The notes under the pieces were generated by a model. It was given only the letters and a program-made list of their open reading frames with translations. It had not been told where the DNA came from and ran no database searches. Shown piece after piece: positions 26,140-34,344 of a DNA stretch of 64,000 bases. The translations under genes and the position numbers were made by a program. Each line of letters begins with the position of its first letter. Position 1 is the first letter of the stretch. The DNA lies in the NCBI RefSeq assembly GCF_900129385.1, contig NZ_FQVO01000004.1:242209-306208 (forward strand), given 5' to 3'. The stretch is from Chryseobacterium takakiae. GTDB lineage: Bacteria > Bacteroidota > Bacteroidia > Flavobacteriales > Weeksellaceae.

Positions 26140-26451
26140 TTAAGGCTGCAAATTAGGAAAAAGTGTGTAAACTTCGTTCTTTAATAATCCGCTTCCTCCG
26201 CCATAATGGTCAATAACGTGTATTTTTTTATCCAAATTTTCACAAAAGGACTTGATGTCTTTCTCAAACTGTTCTTCCAGTCCGGAACTTAAAAGAACAA
26301 GATCTATATCAGTATTTCTGATCAGATTATAACATTCCTTTTCATCAGTCTGGACAGATGCTTTCCAACCTTCATTGTTTTCAATGACTCTTTTCAGGGT
26401 ATCAAGGATCTCCTGATTTTTTCCGATGACTAAGAATTGTAAAGTATTCAT
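26140..26451 (-). CDS. Small CheY/flavodoxin-like protein of unknown function
   Basis: 103 aa from the ATG at 26451 (MNTLQFLVIGKNQEILDTLK). The alternating beta-alpha pattern (LQFLVIGKN, IDLVLLSSGL, KKIHVIDHYGG) resembles a response-regulator receiver or flavodoxin fold, but the phospho-acceptor Asp pattern is not intact. It is cotranscribed with the Crp-like regulator. The longer reading to 26493 enters AT-rich leader and is not preferred. Confidence 0.65.
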   Translation of the reverse strand: MNTLQFLVIGKNQEILDTLKRVIENNEGWKASVQTDEKECYNLIRNTDIDLVLLSSGLEEQFEKDIKSFCENLDKKIHVIDHYGGGSGLLKNEVYTLFPNLQP

Positions 26452-26479
26452 TTTAATTTTTTTTATTTTATTATTTACC

Positions 26480-26835
26480 AGATTTAAACGCAAAGGCTAT
26501 AAAGATTTTTTTAAAATACTTTCCGTTTCTAAGGTTCACAAAGCTGTTTCATTTAACAATGACCACAGATTTGATAGATCATTTTTTTCAATACTCTCGG
26601 GTTGAATCTTTCACAGCATCTCAACTTCAGCCTTAGCCTTATTACTGAACACGAAGTTCACAATGATTTCTATCTACTAATTGATATAAGTTTCACAAAG
26701 CCGTTCTACTTATAAGAGGGCACAGAGATTTGATTCTATAAACTCTTCTACAATATCATCAAGCTAAAGTTACAGGATCCTCTCAATCTTATAGCCCTTC
26801 CCTCTATCTACATCTTAGCCTCAGCCTTAATCTTC
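26480..26835 (-). repeat. Dispersed CTTTGTGAA-type repeats, two tandem diverged copies
   Basis: The 390-base gap has no gene. Read on the minus strand, 26835-26640 matches 5893-6090 (CCCTCTTATAAGT, CGGCTTTGTGAAACTT, GTGAACTTCGTGTTCA). A more diverged second copy follows at about 26575-26480 (AAATCTGTGGTCATTG, CAGCTTTGTGAACCTT). Both lie upstream of the start at 26451. Confidence 0.55.
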
Positions 26836-26844
26836 AATTTTGCT

Positions 26845-28455
26845 TTACAAATGTTTGCTTCCTGTAATCTTTAATTCGTTTAAGTCCAGCTGCGATTCTG
26901 CTTTCCGGATCTCGTCGTCGCTGTATAGTTTTTCTCTTTTCATTTGGAACAATTCCTTCCGTTGAAGGGCAAAAATATCCAGCATAATTTCATGATATTC
27001 CAAAAGATCATTCTGCCTGTTGGTGCACATTTCAATGGAACTTAAATGATTCTTATGCACTTTAATATCATTTTCTATGGTATTTTTAAAGTTTTCAACC
27101 AGGCTGTTGCGATTAATATTCTTTTGATATTTTTCGTGAAGCGTATTAAGTGCCAGTTTATCGAGCCTGATCTGAATTCCCGCCTGCTGCTCATGCGACG
27201 GCTGAATAGGATCGATTTCTTCAATTTTTATGAGTTTAATAATTAAAGGAAGAGTCAGCCCCTGAAACACCAAAGTCACAAAAATGACCACAAAAGTGAT
27301 GAATAAAATCAGATTTCTCATGGGAAATTCCGACTGTCCATTCATCATTACCGGAATTGAAAGCGCCGTTGCCAGCGAAACAACACCCCGCATTCCTGCC
27401 CAACCGATAATCAGCGGATTTTTCCAGCCCGGGGTAGGATCTTTACGGATATTTTTGCTAAGCCATCTCGGGATGTGCGCTACTGGATAGATCCAGAGCA
27501 TTCTTACGACAATAACGATAGCGCTGATGATGAGTCCATATTTTATGCCTTCCATTAAAGAGGTTTCTCCCAGTCCGTGGATGATATCCGGAAGCTCAAG
27601 CCCAATAAGTACGAATACTAATGCATTCATCACGAAAATAAGGGTATTCCAGACACCTAACATATTGACTCTCGTCGTCCCGGTTTTAAATATTTCATGG
27701 GCACGGAATGACATGAACAATCCGCCACTCACCACCGCCATAACTCCTGAGTAATGAAAGTGTTCGGCAGACAAAAATAAAATATAGGGAGTAATTACCG
27801 TCAGCGCCGCATCAATAGCAGGAGTTGTCGGCAGAAACCGGTGAATGGCATAGAAAACGTGTGCTCCGGCAATTCCCACCACGACGCCCATTCCTGCAAC
27901 CAGAAAAAACTGCCCGGTTGCTTCCTGCATTGAAAACACGCCGGTCATTACCGCAGCAAGGGCAAACCTGAAAACAATAAGTGATGAAGCATCATTAATC
28001 AGGCTTTCTCCTTCTAATATCGCAATGGTACGTTTGGGAACTTTCAGTCCTTTTAAAACGGTTGTCGCGGCAACTGCATCAGGTGGCGAAACAATACCGC
28101 CTAATAAAAATCCTAACGCAAGGGTAAAGCCCGGAATTAAAGCCTGTGAAGCAAATGCTACAACCAGAGAAGTTAAAAAAACCAACCCGAAAGCTAACAG
28201 TCCGATAGTTCTTTTCCATTTCCAGAAGTCATTCCATGAAGTGTACCATGCGGCTTCATATAAAAGCGGCGGTAGGAAAATTAGAAATATAATATCAGGA
28301 TCCAGTCTTAACACAGGAACTCCGGGAATAAAACTGATTCCTAATCCTGCTAAAACCAGAAATATAGGATACGCAATTTTGATGCGCTGCGCCAGCATGA
28401 CGAGGAGCATTACAATGAGGAGGAGGCCTAAGATAAGGAGGAGTTGTTCGTGCAT
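26845..28455 (-). CDS. Na+/H+ antiporter, CPA1 family
   Basis: 536 aa. Twelve or so membrane segments fill residues 1-415, including the family's LPPLLYEAAWYTSW, GGIVSPPDAVAATTVL with the paired ion-binding region, and EGESLINDASSLIVFRFAL with the ND motif. A charged cytoplasmic tail of ~120 residues follows. It exchanges cytoplasmic Na+ (or K+) for H+. Transcribed alone, with repeat arrays on its 5' side. Confidence 0.93.
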   Translation of the reverse strand: MHEQLLLILGLLLIVMLLVMLAQRIKIAYPIFLVLAGLGISFIPGVPVLRLDPDIIFLIFLPPLLYEAAWYTSWNDFWKWKRTIGLLAFGLVFLTSLVVAFASQALIPGFTLALGFLLGGIVSPPDAVAATTVLKGLKVPKRTIAILEGESLINDASSLIVFRFALAAVMTGVFSMQEATGQFFLVAGMGVVVGIAGAHVFYAIHRFLPTTPAIDAALTVITPYILFLSAEHFHYSGVMAVVSGGLFMSFRAHEIFKTGTTRVNMLGVWNTLIFVMNALVFVLIGLELPDIIHGLGETSLMEGIKYGLIISAIVIVVRMLWIYPVAHIPRWLSKNIRKDPTPGWKNPLIIGWAGMRGVVSLATALSIPVMMNGQSEFPMRNLILFITFVVIFVTLVFQGLTLPLIIKLIKIEEIDPIQPSHEQQAGIQIRLDKLALNTLHEKYQKNINRNSLVENFKNTIENDIKVHKNHLSSIEMCTNRQNDLLEYHEIMLDIFALQRKELFQMKREKLYSDDEIRKAESQLDLNELKITGSKHL

Positions 28456-28478
28456 GGTTTTTATTTTTCTATGTATTA

Positions 28479-29756
28479 TTTTCTTTTGTCTTGAAATAAC
28501 TATTTTTCTTTATGCTTCAGTTTTTTGTGTCGTTTTATAGTGTGTATATCAAAGTTTGTCATTCTGAAAGAATCTCAAGTTTCTTTTTAAACTATTTTCT
28601 TTTGTCTTGAAATCGAAGATTCGACGTAGTCAAACAAAAGAAACAAAAGTTCAAGCCTGAAACCTTACGCTAAAAATTCCTTCTGCTCTCTAAAAATTCT
28701 AAAACTTGCGCGAGTTAACTATTGGTTCTTCGGTTCTATATTTTTGTCGCGCTTCGAACAGTAGAATTTTCTTAACGTTCACAAAAGTAATTTTCTTAAC
28801 GCTTCAGTTTCCTAGGTCGGGTTATAATATTATGTTAGAGATCCTTCGACTGCTTCGCGCTCAGGATGACAGAAACTGCTTATTCAATATTGTCATTCTG
28901 GAAGAATCTCAAAATTTTTTTAAATTATTTTCTTTTGTCTTAAAACAAAAGAAACAAAAATTCAAGACTGGAACCTTCCGCTAAAAATTCCTTCTGCTCT
29001 CTAAAAATTCTAAACTTGCGCGAGTTAACTATTGGTTCTTCGGTTTACTATTGTTGTCGCACTCAGACAGTAGTATTTTTTTACGTTCATAAAGTATTTT
29101 TCTTAACGCTTCAGTTTCCTAGGTCGGGTTATAATATTATGTTAGAGATCCTTCGACTGCTTCGCGCTCAGGATGACAGAAACTGCTTATTCAATATTGT
29201 CATTCTGGAAGAATCTCAAAATTTTTAAATTATTTTCTTTTGTCTTAAAACAAAAGAAACAAAAATTCAAGACTGGAACCTTCCGCTAAAAATTCCTTCT
29301 GCTCTCTAAAAATTCTAAACTTGCGCGAGTTAACTATTGGTTCTTCCGTTTACTATTGTTGTCGCACTCAGACAGTGGGATTTTTTTACGTTCATAAAGT
29401 ATTTTTCTTTACGCTTCAGTTTCCTAGGTCAATTTTATAGTGTGTATATTAAAATTTGTCATTCTTAAAGAATCTCAACTTTCTTTTTAATTACATTTTC
29501 TTTTGTCTTGAAACAAAAGAAACAAAAGTTCAAGACTGGAAACTGAATGCTAAAAAATATTTTTATTCTCTAAAAATCCCAAAACTCGTGCGAATTTATT
29601 ATTGGTTCTTCGGTTTACTATTGTTGTCGCACTCAGACAGTGGGATTTTTTTACGTTCATAAAAGTATTTTTCTTTACGCTTCAGTTTCCTAGGTCACTT
29701 TACATTTCTGGTATAACAAGAGATCCTTCGGCTGCTTCGCGCTCAGGATGACAGCG
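28479..29756. repeat. Array of five mosaic ~300 bp repeats (one truncated)
   Basis: Copies start near 28479 (internally deleted), 28596, 28927, 29232 and 29496. Copy 28596 is type alpha and carries a 22-nt insert in its opening hairpin (28613-28634). Copies 28927 and 29232 have an alpha left half and a beta right half, with the switch near GGTTCTTC. Copy 29496 is type beta. Tails also vary: GGGTTATAATATTATG, AATTTTATAGTGTGTAT or CACTTTACATTTCTGG. Open frames at 28706-28984, 29016-29228 and 29456-29662 only follow the repeats. Confidence 0.85.
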
Positions 29757-29859
29757 TATCAAAATCTCCAAAATGAGATTCGCCTTTTTCATCATAATAT
29801 ATTCTTGTGATTTTCATGATGTTTTAAATTAGAAAAGAAATAAATATTAAGATTTTTAT

Positions 29860-30480
29860 CTATACAAAAATCAGCGAATTGGCCAGTTCAAGCTCTTCCT
29901 CATTGATGGAATGACCGAAATTCTGATACACTTTTTCGGTAACATCGGCATTCATTTCCCTGAAAATATTGGCCGTTGCATATACCCGTTCTACCGGTAC
30001 ATGAAAATCAGGATTGCTGGTTCCGAGAAAAACCGGAGTTTGCGCAAAATCTCCTTTGTAATTTTCCCTGTTGATTTTTTCACCAATTACTCCACCTATA
30101 ATCGCAGCTGCTCCTCCGAATTTCCGTGCATTTCTTGCTAAAAACTCCAGCGTAAGACAAGCACCCTGTGAAAATCCGAAGAAATAGATATTTTCGGGTT
30201 TAATGCCTTCAGCTAAAGCCTTTTCAACGGTTTTTCCAATCGTTTCCACCGCTGAGGAAAGCCAGGGCTCATTTTGTTCGACCGGAGCGATGAAGCTAAG
30301 CGGATACCAGCTTCCGTTGGTTGCCTGAGGCGCAAGCAGAGCATAATCTTTAACATTTAAGTATTGTGATAAACTTAAAATATCCTGTGCGCTTCCGCCT
30401 CTTCCGTGAATCATAATCAACGCTCTTTCGGCTTCATTCAATGGTTTTCCTGCTGTTTTTATATCTAAAATATGGGCCAT
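29860..30480 (-). CDS. Alpha/beta hydrolase, carboxylesterase (MhqD-like)
   Basis: 206 aa. It has IMIHGRGGSAQDILSLSQYL for the oxyanion region, the nucleophile elbow FGFSQGACL, an Asp in TSNPDFHVPVERV and a His in NFGHSINEEEL. It resembles the phospholipase/carboxylesterase group that includes Bacillus MhqD, encoded with an MhqO-type dioxygenase as here. It starts two bases after the dioxygenase gene stop, so they are coupled. Probable role: hydrolysis of ring-cleavage or conjugated products of quinone-like compounds. Confidence 0.88.
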   Translation of the reverse strand: MAHILDIKTAGKPLNEAERALIMIHGRGGSAQDILSLSQYLNVKDYALLAPQATNGSWYPLSFIAPVEQNEPWLSSAVETIGKTVEKALAEGIKPENIYFFGFSQGACLTLEFLARNARKFGGAAAIIGGVIGEKINRENYKGDFAQTPVFLGTSNPDFHVPVERVYATANIFREMNADVTEKVYQNFGHSINEEELELANSLIFV

Positions 30481-30482
30481 GA

Positions 30483-31436
30483 TTATTTGTATTTTTCTGT
30501 TGGATAGTTAAATTTCGGGAGAACTTCCACCAAATGTTCTCTTTTTTCTTCAAACTGCTGAGGTAAATTTAAATGCTCTCCTAAAGAAGCCAATTCTTCA
30601 TCAACATCAAACCCGGGACCTGAAGTGGCGATTTCAAACAAAACACCACCCGGCTCTTTAAAATAGACGGAAGTAAAATATTTGCGGTCTTTCACTTCAG
30701 TATGTTCCAAGCCGAATGTATTTAGTTTTTCGATCATTTCAAGCTGTGTTTGTGCATCTGGCGTAGCGAAGGCAACGTGATGAACCGTTCCTCTTCCTGC
30801 AAGACCTTTCAGAGCATTCGGTGTACAAACGAGATCTACATATTTTCCAGGAGCATCTTCCGCGGCGTATCTGAATCGGTCTGAACTTTCCACAATTAGC
30901 TGATGATCCATCTGAGTCGTGAGCAGTGCAGCTGTTCTTTCGTAGGCATCCAGCCATATTTCCACATGGTGAATTCCTTTAATGGCAAAATCTTTCGGGA
31001 TAAAATGATTATTGTATCCTTTACGTTCATCTTTGTCATTAAAAACCAATTCAAGTCCGAGCCCGTCAAAATCCTCAAGATAAATAAATACTTCACCGGA
31101 AAATCTTTGCTGAGGCTGCTTGAACGGAATATTAAACTGATTCAGGCGGTTCATCCAGTAATCCAGTCCATCCATGGATATGGAAAACGCTGTGGTATTC
31201 AGCATTCCTTTTCCGTGTCTTCCGTTAACCAGTCCTTTTCCGTAGGGAAAAGTGGTCATAATGGTTCCCGGAGCTCCGAATTCGTCCCCGAAGTAAAAAT
31301 GATATACTTCGGAATAATCGAAATTAACGGTTGTTTTTACCAGCCGGAGTCCTAAAATTCCTGTGTAAAAATCTATATTTTCCTGTGTATCGCCGGTGAT
31401 GGCTGTAACGTGATGAAGTCCTGTGATCAGTGTCAT
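30483..31436 (-). CDS. Ring-cleaving dioxygenase, VOC family (MhqO-like), copy 2
   Basis: 317 aa from the ATG at 31436 (MTLITGLHHVTAITGD). The earlier frame start at 31559 lies over the preceding gene. There are two glyoxalase/VOC modules, residues 1-130 (LHHVTAITGDTQENIDFYTG) and 150-290 (GIHHVEIWL, HHVAFATPDAQTQ), with FKEPGGVLFEIATSGPGFDVDE at the end. The metal ligands expected are His in GLHH, His in HHVAF and the Glu of FEIAT. It opens aromatic diol rings. It is paralogous to 31946-32875. Confidence 0.9.
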   Translation of the reverse strand: MTLITGLHHVTAITGDTQENIDFYTGILGLRLVKTTVNFDYSEVYHFYFGDEFGAPGTIMTTFPYGKGLVNGRHGKGMLNTTAFSISMDGLDYWMNRLNQFNIPFKQPQQRFSGEVFIYLEDFDGLGLELVFNDKDERKGYNNHFIPKDFAIKGIHHVEIWLDAYERTAALLTTQMDHQLIVESSDRFRYAAEDAPGKYVDLVCTPNALKGLAGRGTVHHVAFATPDAQTQLEMIEKLNTFGLEHTEVKDRKYFTSVYFKEPGGVLFEIATSGPGFDVDEELASLGEHLNLPQQFEEKREHLVEVLPKFNYPTEKYK

Positions 31437-31486
31437 GATTTTTGAATTAAATTTGAGATTGAGGTTAAGGTTGAGGCTAAAATAAA

Positions 31487-31780
31487 TTATTCTTCTTTTA
31501 ACCAAACATCGCTGTACAATTCCGGGTTTCTTTTGAATTGTGCATGAACATACGGACATAACGGTACGATTTTAAGATCGTTTTCCCTTGCATACGAGAC
31601 CAGCTTATCCAATAATATTTTCGCAAAACCCTTTCCAGCGTATTCTTCACTGACTTCGGTGTGATAAACCGTCAGCTTATTTCCCATAACCGAAATGTCC
31701 ATTTTCCCGGCTTTGTTGTCATCTGAAAAAAGCTGTATTTCTCCTCTTACGTTTCCTAAAACTACTTTAGTTGTTTCCAT
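31487..31780 (-). CDS. Small GNAT-type N-acetyltransferase
   Basis: 97 aa, matching the short YidJ-like acetyltransferase group. YHTEVSEEYAGKGFAKILLDKL carries the acetyl-CoA-binding Gly-x-Gly/Ala motif and LKIVPLCPYVHAQFKRNPE is the conserved C-terminal signature. It sits inside the dioxygenase operon. Its start is about 30 bases after a heptanucleotide tandem repeat. Confidence 0.88.
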   Translation of the reverse strand: METTKVVLGNVRGEIQLFSDDNKAGKMDISVMGNKLTVYHTEVSEEYAGKGFAKILLDKLVSYARENDLKIVPLCPYVHAQFKRNPELYSDVWLKEE

Positions 31781-31809
31781 AATGTTTTTTGTTGTTGGTT
31801 GATAGCAAA

Positions 31810-31912
31810 TTGCTTATTGCTTATTGCTTATTGCTTATTGCTTATTGCTTATTGCTTATTGCTTATTGCTTATTGCTTATTGCTTATTGCTTATTGCTTA
31901 TTGCTTATTGCT
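31810..31912. repeat. Tandem heptanucleotide repeat TTGCTTA, ~14.7 units
   Basis: An uninterrupted run of TTGCTTA units covers 103 bases between the dioxygenase stop and the acetyltransferase start. It is perfect apart from its edges. Because 7 is not a multiple of 3 and it is non-coding, length changes would alter promoter or leader spacing rather than a protein. Confidence 0.95.
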
Positions 31913-31945
31913 AAGATACAGTGTTTATTAAAAGAGGATGATGAC

Positions 31946-32875
31946 CTATGATAACTTCGGCAATACTTCTTCTATTTTTTCACGTAAGCCTTCGTGTTGT
32001 TTTGGAAGTTTTAAGCTTGTTCCCAATTCGTTTAAAGGTTCGTCTACGGTGAATCCCGGATTATCGGTAGCAATTTCAAACAAAACACCACCCGGTTCAC
32101 GAAAATAGAGTGAATAAAAATAATCTCTGTCGGTTTTCGGAGTAATATTCAAGCCTGCGGAAAGCACTTTTTCCCGGAATTCCATCAAAACATTATCATC
32201 TTTCACCCGGAATGCAACGTGGTGATTGGTTCCTGCGGCATTTCTTCCCAATAATAATTTGTCATTTTCAATAATATCAACGAGATTGGCCGTCTCTACA
32301 GCATCCGTAGCAAAACGATATCTTTCACCATCCTGTTTTTGAAGATCATATCCGAAGATATCCGTTAAGACTTTTATGGTTGGTTCTGCTTTTTTTAATG
32401 AAAGCGTTACATTATGAAATCCTTTTAAGGCATTTTCTGCGTTGATGTCTTCTGTTGTCCAAACTTTTCTGTCGTCTGTAGAAGATTCTATAAACTGAAG
32501 CTGCAAACCATCCGGATCGTTAAATGAAATTAATTTTTCACCGAATATTTCTCCTTCTTCTGTATTTACATTAAACTGCTGAAGTCTGTTTTTCCAGAAA
32601 TCCAGGCTTCCTTTGGGAACTGAGTAACCAATATGTGTGGCCAATCCTGCTCCATTGGTACCCTTTCCTATTCCTTCCCATGGGAAGAATGTGAGAATCG
32701 TTCCGGGTGTTCCTTCTTCATTTCCGAAATAAAAGTGATAGGTTCCGGGATCATCAAAGTTAACGGTTTTCTTTACTAGTCTTACTCCCAATACCTGAGT
32801 ATAAAAATCTAAATTTCTTTTCGCATTGTCTGCAATTGCAGTGATATGGTGCAGCCCTAAAATTCTATTATTCAT
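31946..32875 (-). CDS. Ring-cleaving dioxygenase, VOC family (MhqO-like), copy 1
   Basis: 309 aa. Two VOC modules begin at LGLHHITAIADNAKRNLDFY and GFHNVTLSLKKAEPTIK. YFREPGGVLFEIATDNPGFT and HHVAFRVKDDNVL carry expected metal ligands. Note that the second module opens with FHN where copy 2 has IHH. First gene of a minus-strand unit with acetyltransferase, copy 2 and esterase. Its promoter carries the operator shared with pirin. Confidence 0.9.
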   Translation of the reverse strand: MNNRILGLHHITAIADNAKRNLDFYTQVLGVRLVKKTVNFDDPGTYHFYFGNEEGTPGTILTFFPWEGIGKGTNGAGLATHIGYSVPKGSLDFWKNRLQQFNVNTEEGEIFGEKLISFNDPDGLQLQFIESSTDDRKVWTTEDINAENALKGFHNVTLSLKKAEPTIKVLTDIFGYDLQKQDGERYRFATDAVETANLVDIIENDKLLLGRNAAGTNHHVAFRVKDDNVLMEFREKVLSAGLNITPKTDRDYFYSLYFREPGGVLFEIATDNPGFTVDEPLNELGTSLKLPKQHEGLREKIEEVLPKLS

Positions 32876-32894
32876 GTTGTTTAATTTTATATGA

Positions 32895-32943
32895 CAAATG
32901 TATAACCTTATAAAATCCTACACATTTAACTAGTTTAATAAAT
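32895..32943 (-). promoter_or_regulatory. Dioxygenase operon promoter with operator shared with pirin
   Basis: The -7 box TACATTTG (32902-32895) fits TAnnTTTG. The 21-nt operator around TTTAACTAGTTTAAT (32923-32943) begins exactly 20 bases upstream, as at pirin. The intervening 20 bases are unrelated, so the match is not a recent duplication of the whole region. Confidence 0.7.
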
Positions 32944-33065
32944 AATTATGCGGCATTCCTATTTATGTAATTATTTTTAAATAAAGTGATATAGTTAAAT
33001 AACAACATAAAATAAGCATTTGTAAATCAACACATTAAAGTTATAATTAAAATTATTTCATAAAA

Positions 33066-33111
33066 AGTCTACATTTTTAGTGGACTAATAAAAATTTATG
33101 TTCTATATTTG
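33066..33111 (+). promoter_or_regulatory. Promoter and dyad operator of the met leader
   Basis: The -7 box TATATTTG (33104-33111) matches TAnnTTTG perfectly. Upstream, AGTCTAC (33066-33072) and GTGGACT (33080-33086) form a dyad with one mismatch around ATTTTTA, covering the -33 position. This suggests a sulfur- or methionine-responsive repressor; the protein is not encoded nearby. Confidence 0.55.
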
Positions 33112-33137
33112 CAAGCGTAATCAAAAGATAAAAAACA

Positions 33138-33236
33138 ATGAATACAGGTTTGAAAAATATTTTCATCATCAAGCATACCATCAGAACAATGATGATGTAT
33201 TGCTGTATGCCTGAAATAGAGCGTTGTGGTGACTGA
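33138..33236 (+). CDS. Methionine/cysteine-rich leader peptide of the met operon
   Basis: A 32-codon ORF starting ATG 33138 and ending TGA 33234-33236, too short for most gene callers. The peptide reads MNTGLKNIFIIKHTIRTMMM then YCCMPEIERCGD. Three consecutive Met codons (18-20) and then Cys-Cys-Met (22-24) lie just before sequence that can pair with the downstream terminator. It follows a clear promoter by 27 bases and precedes a methionine importer. The composition is what a transcription-attenuation leader sensing Met (or Met and Cys) supply would have. Confidence 0.7.
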   Translation: MNTGLKNIFIIKHTIRTMMMYCCMPEIERCGD

Positions 33237-33293
33237 CCTTACTTTTATATGACATATTTTAAAGGCTTTACCACGTTGTAGAGCCTTTTTTTT
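33226..33293 (+). terminator. Attenuator: antiterminator and intrinsic terminator upstream of metN
   Basis: The terminator stem is AAAGGCTTTAC (33261-33271) with GTAGAGCCTTT (33277-33287), one G-U pair, and a run of eight T bases. The alternative stem is GTGGTGA (33226-33232) with TTACCAC (33268-33274), which overlaps the terminator's left arm. A ribosome stalled at the Met codons (to about 33209) leaves 33226-33232 free; one reaching the stop at 33234 covers it. Confidence 0.7.
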
Positions 33294-33315
33294 GTTTAAT
33301 GTAGCAAACGTAAAA

Positions 33316-34344
33316 ATGATAGAAATTAAAAATATATCAAAAACTTTTCATCAGAAAAAGCAGTCTTTTAAAGCACTGGACCAGATCAGCCTAAATATTG
33401 AAAAAGGGGATATCGTAGGCATCATCGGATTTTCGGGAGCAGGAAAAAGTACGCTGATCAGAACAGTAAATCTGCTTGAAAAGCCTGATGAAGGTGAAAT
33501 CATCATCAATGGGAAAGATTTTACCCGTTTAAAATCCAGGGAACTGGCAAAAGAACGAAAAAAAATAGGAATGATTTTCCAGCATTTCAATCTTCTTTCT
33601 TCAAGAACAGTCTCTGAAAATATTGCCCTGCCGCTGGAACTTGATGGGGTGGATAAAGCAAAAATTCATAAAAAGGTTAGTGAGCTTCTCAGTATTGTCG
33701 GACTTGAAGATAAAACCAATGACTATCCGAAAAGCCTTTCAGGAGGTCAAAAACAAAGAGTAGCCATTGCGAGGGCGCTTGCCAACGATCCTTATCTTCT
33801 GCTTTGTGATGAAGCGACAAGTGCACTGGATCCCGCAACCACACTTTCAATCCTACAGCTGCTAAGAGATATTAATCAGAGACTCGGCATTACCATTCTG
33901 CTGATTACCCACGAAATGGAAGTCATCCGAACGGTTTGCAACCATGTAGCCGTTATCGACAAAGGAAAACTTATTACAAAAGGAACTTTACGTGAAATTA
34001 TTTCACAAAAAGATCATCCCATCATCAAACAATTTTTAAACTCAGGTGTTATGAACATACCGCAAGAACTTAATAAAAAACTGCAGAAAGAACCGCAGGA
34101 CGGTCTTTTTCCTCTTATTGAAGTAGAAGTAAACGAGGCTATTTCCGTTGAAGAGCTTCTTTCCATTGTATATGACAAATACAAAATTCCTTATAAGCTT
34201 TTGAAGGCAGATGTAGAATATCTGGGGGATGCCAATTTCGGTAAACTTCTGTTACAGCTTCAGGGAGATGAAGAGGAAAATCAGCAGGCCATTTATTATT
34301 TCAATCAGAACAAGATCCAAAACAGAGTAAGAGGTTATGCTTAG
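33316..34344 (+). CDS. metN: Methionine ABC transporter ATP-binding protein MetN
   Basis: 342 aa from the ATG at 33316 (MIEIKNISKTFHQKKQ); the frame's start at 33292 lies in the terminator T-run. Walker A is GFSGAGKST (38-46), then the signature LSGGQKQR and Walker B LLLCDEATSALDP. The C-terminal NIL domain (EVNEAISVEELLSIVYDK onward) binds methionine for feedback inhibition in E. coli MetN. It powers uptake of methionine through MetI and overlaps metI by eight bases. Expression is probably controlled by the leader attenuator. Confidence 0.95.
   Translation: MIEIKNISKTFHQKKQSFKALDQISLNIEKGDIVGIIGFSGAGKSTLIRTVNLLEKPDEGEIIINGKDFTRLKSRELAKERKKIGMIFQHFNLLSSRTVSENIALPLELDGVDKAKIHKKVSELLSIVGLEDKTNDYPKSLSGGQKQRVAIARALANDPYLLLCDEATSALDPATTLSILQLLRDINQRLGITILLITHEMEVIRTVCNHVAVIDKGKLITKGTLREIISQKDHPIIKQFLNSGVMNIPQELNKKLQKEPQDGLFPLIEVEVNEAISVEELLSIVYDKYKIPYKLLKADVEYLGDANFGKLLLQLQGDEEENQQAIYYFNQNKIQNRVRGYA

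Noticed and set aside
24570..29756. Insertion sequences or composite transposon formed by the two repeat arrays
   Set aside because: No transposase, no terminal inverted repeats at array ends and no target duplication were found; the units are non-coding.
31810..31912. CRISPR array
   Set aside because: The units are 7 bases and contiguous with no spacers; no cas genes are present in the window.
33066..33320. SAM riboswitch upstream of metN
   Set aside because: No SAM-I or SAM-II core was recognised; the region is explained by a leader ORF plus terminator/antiterminator stems.
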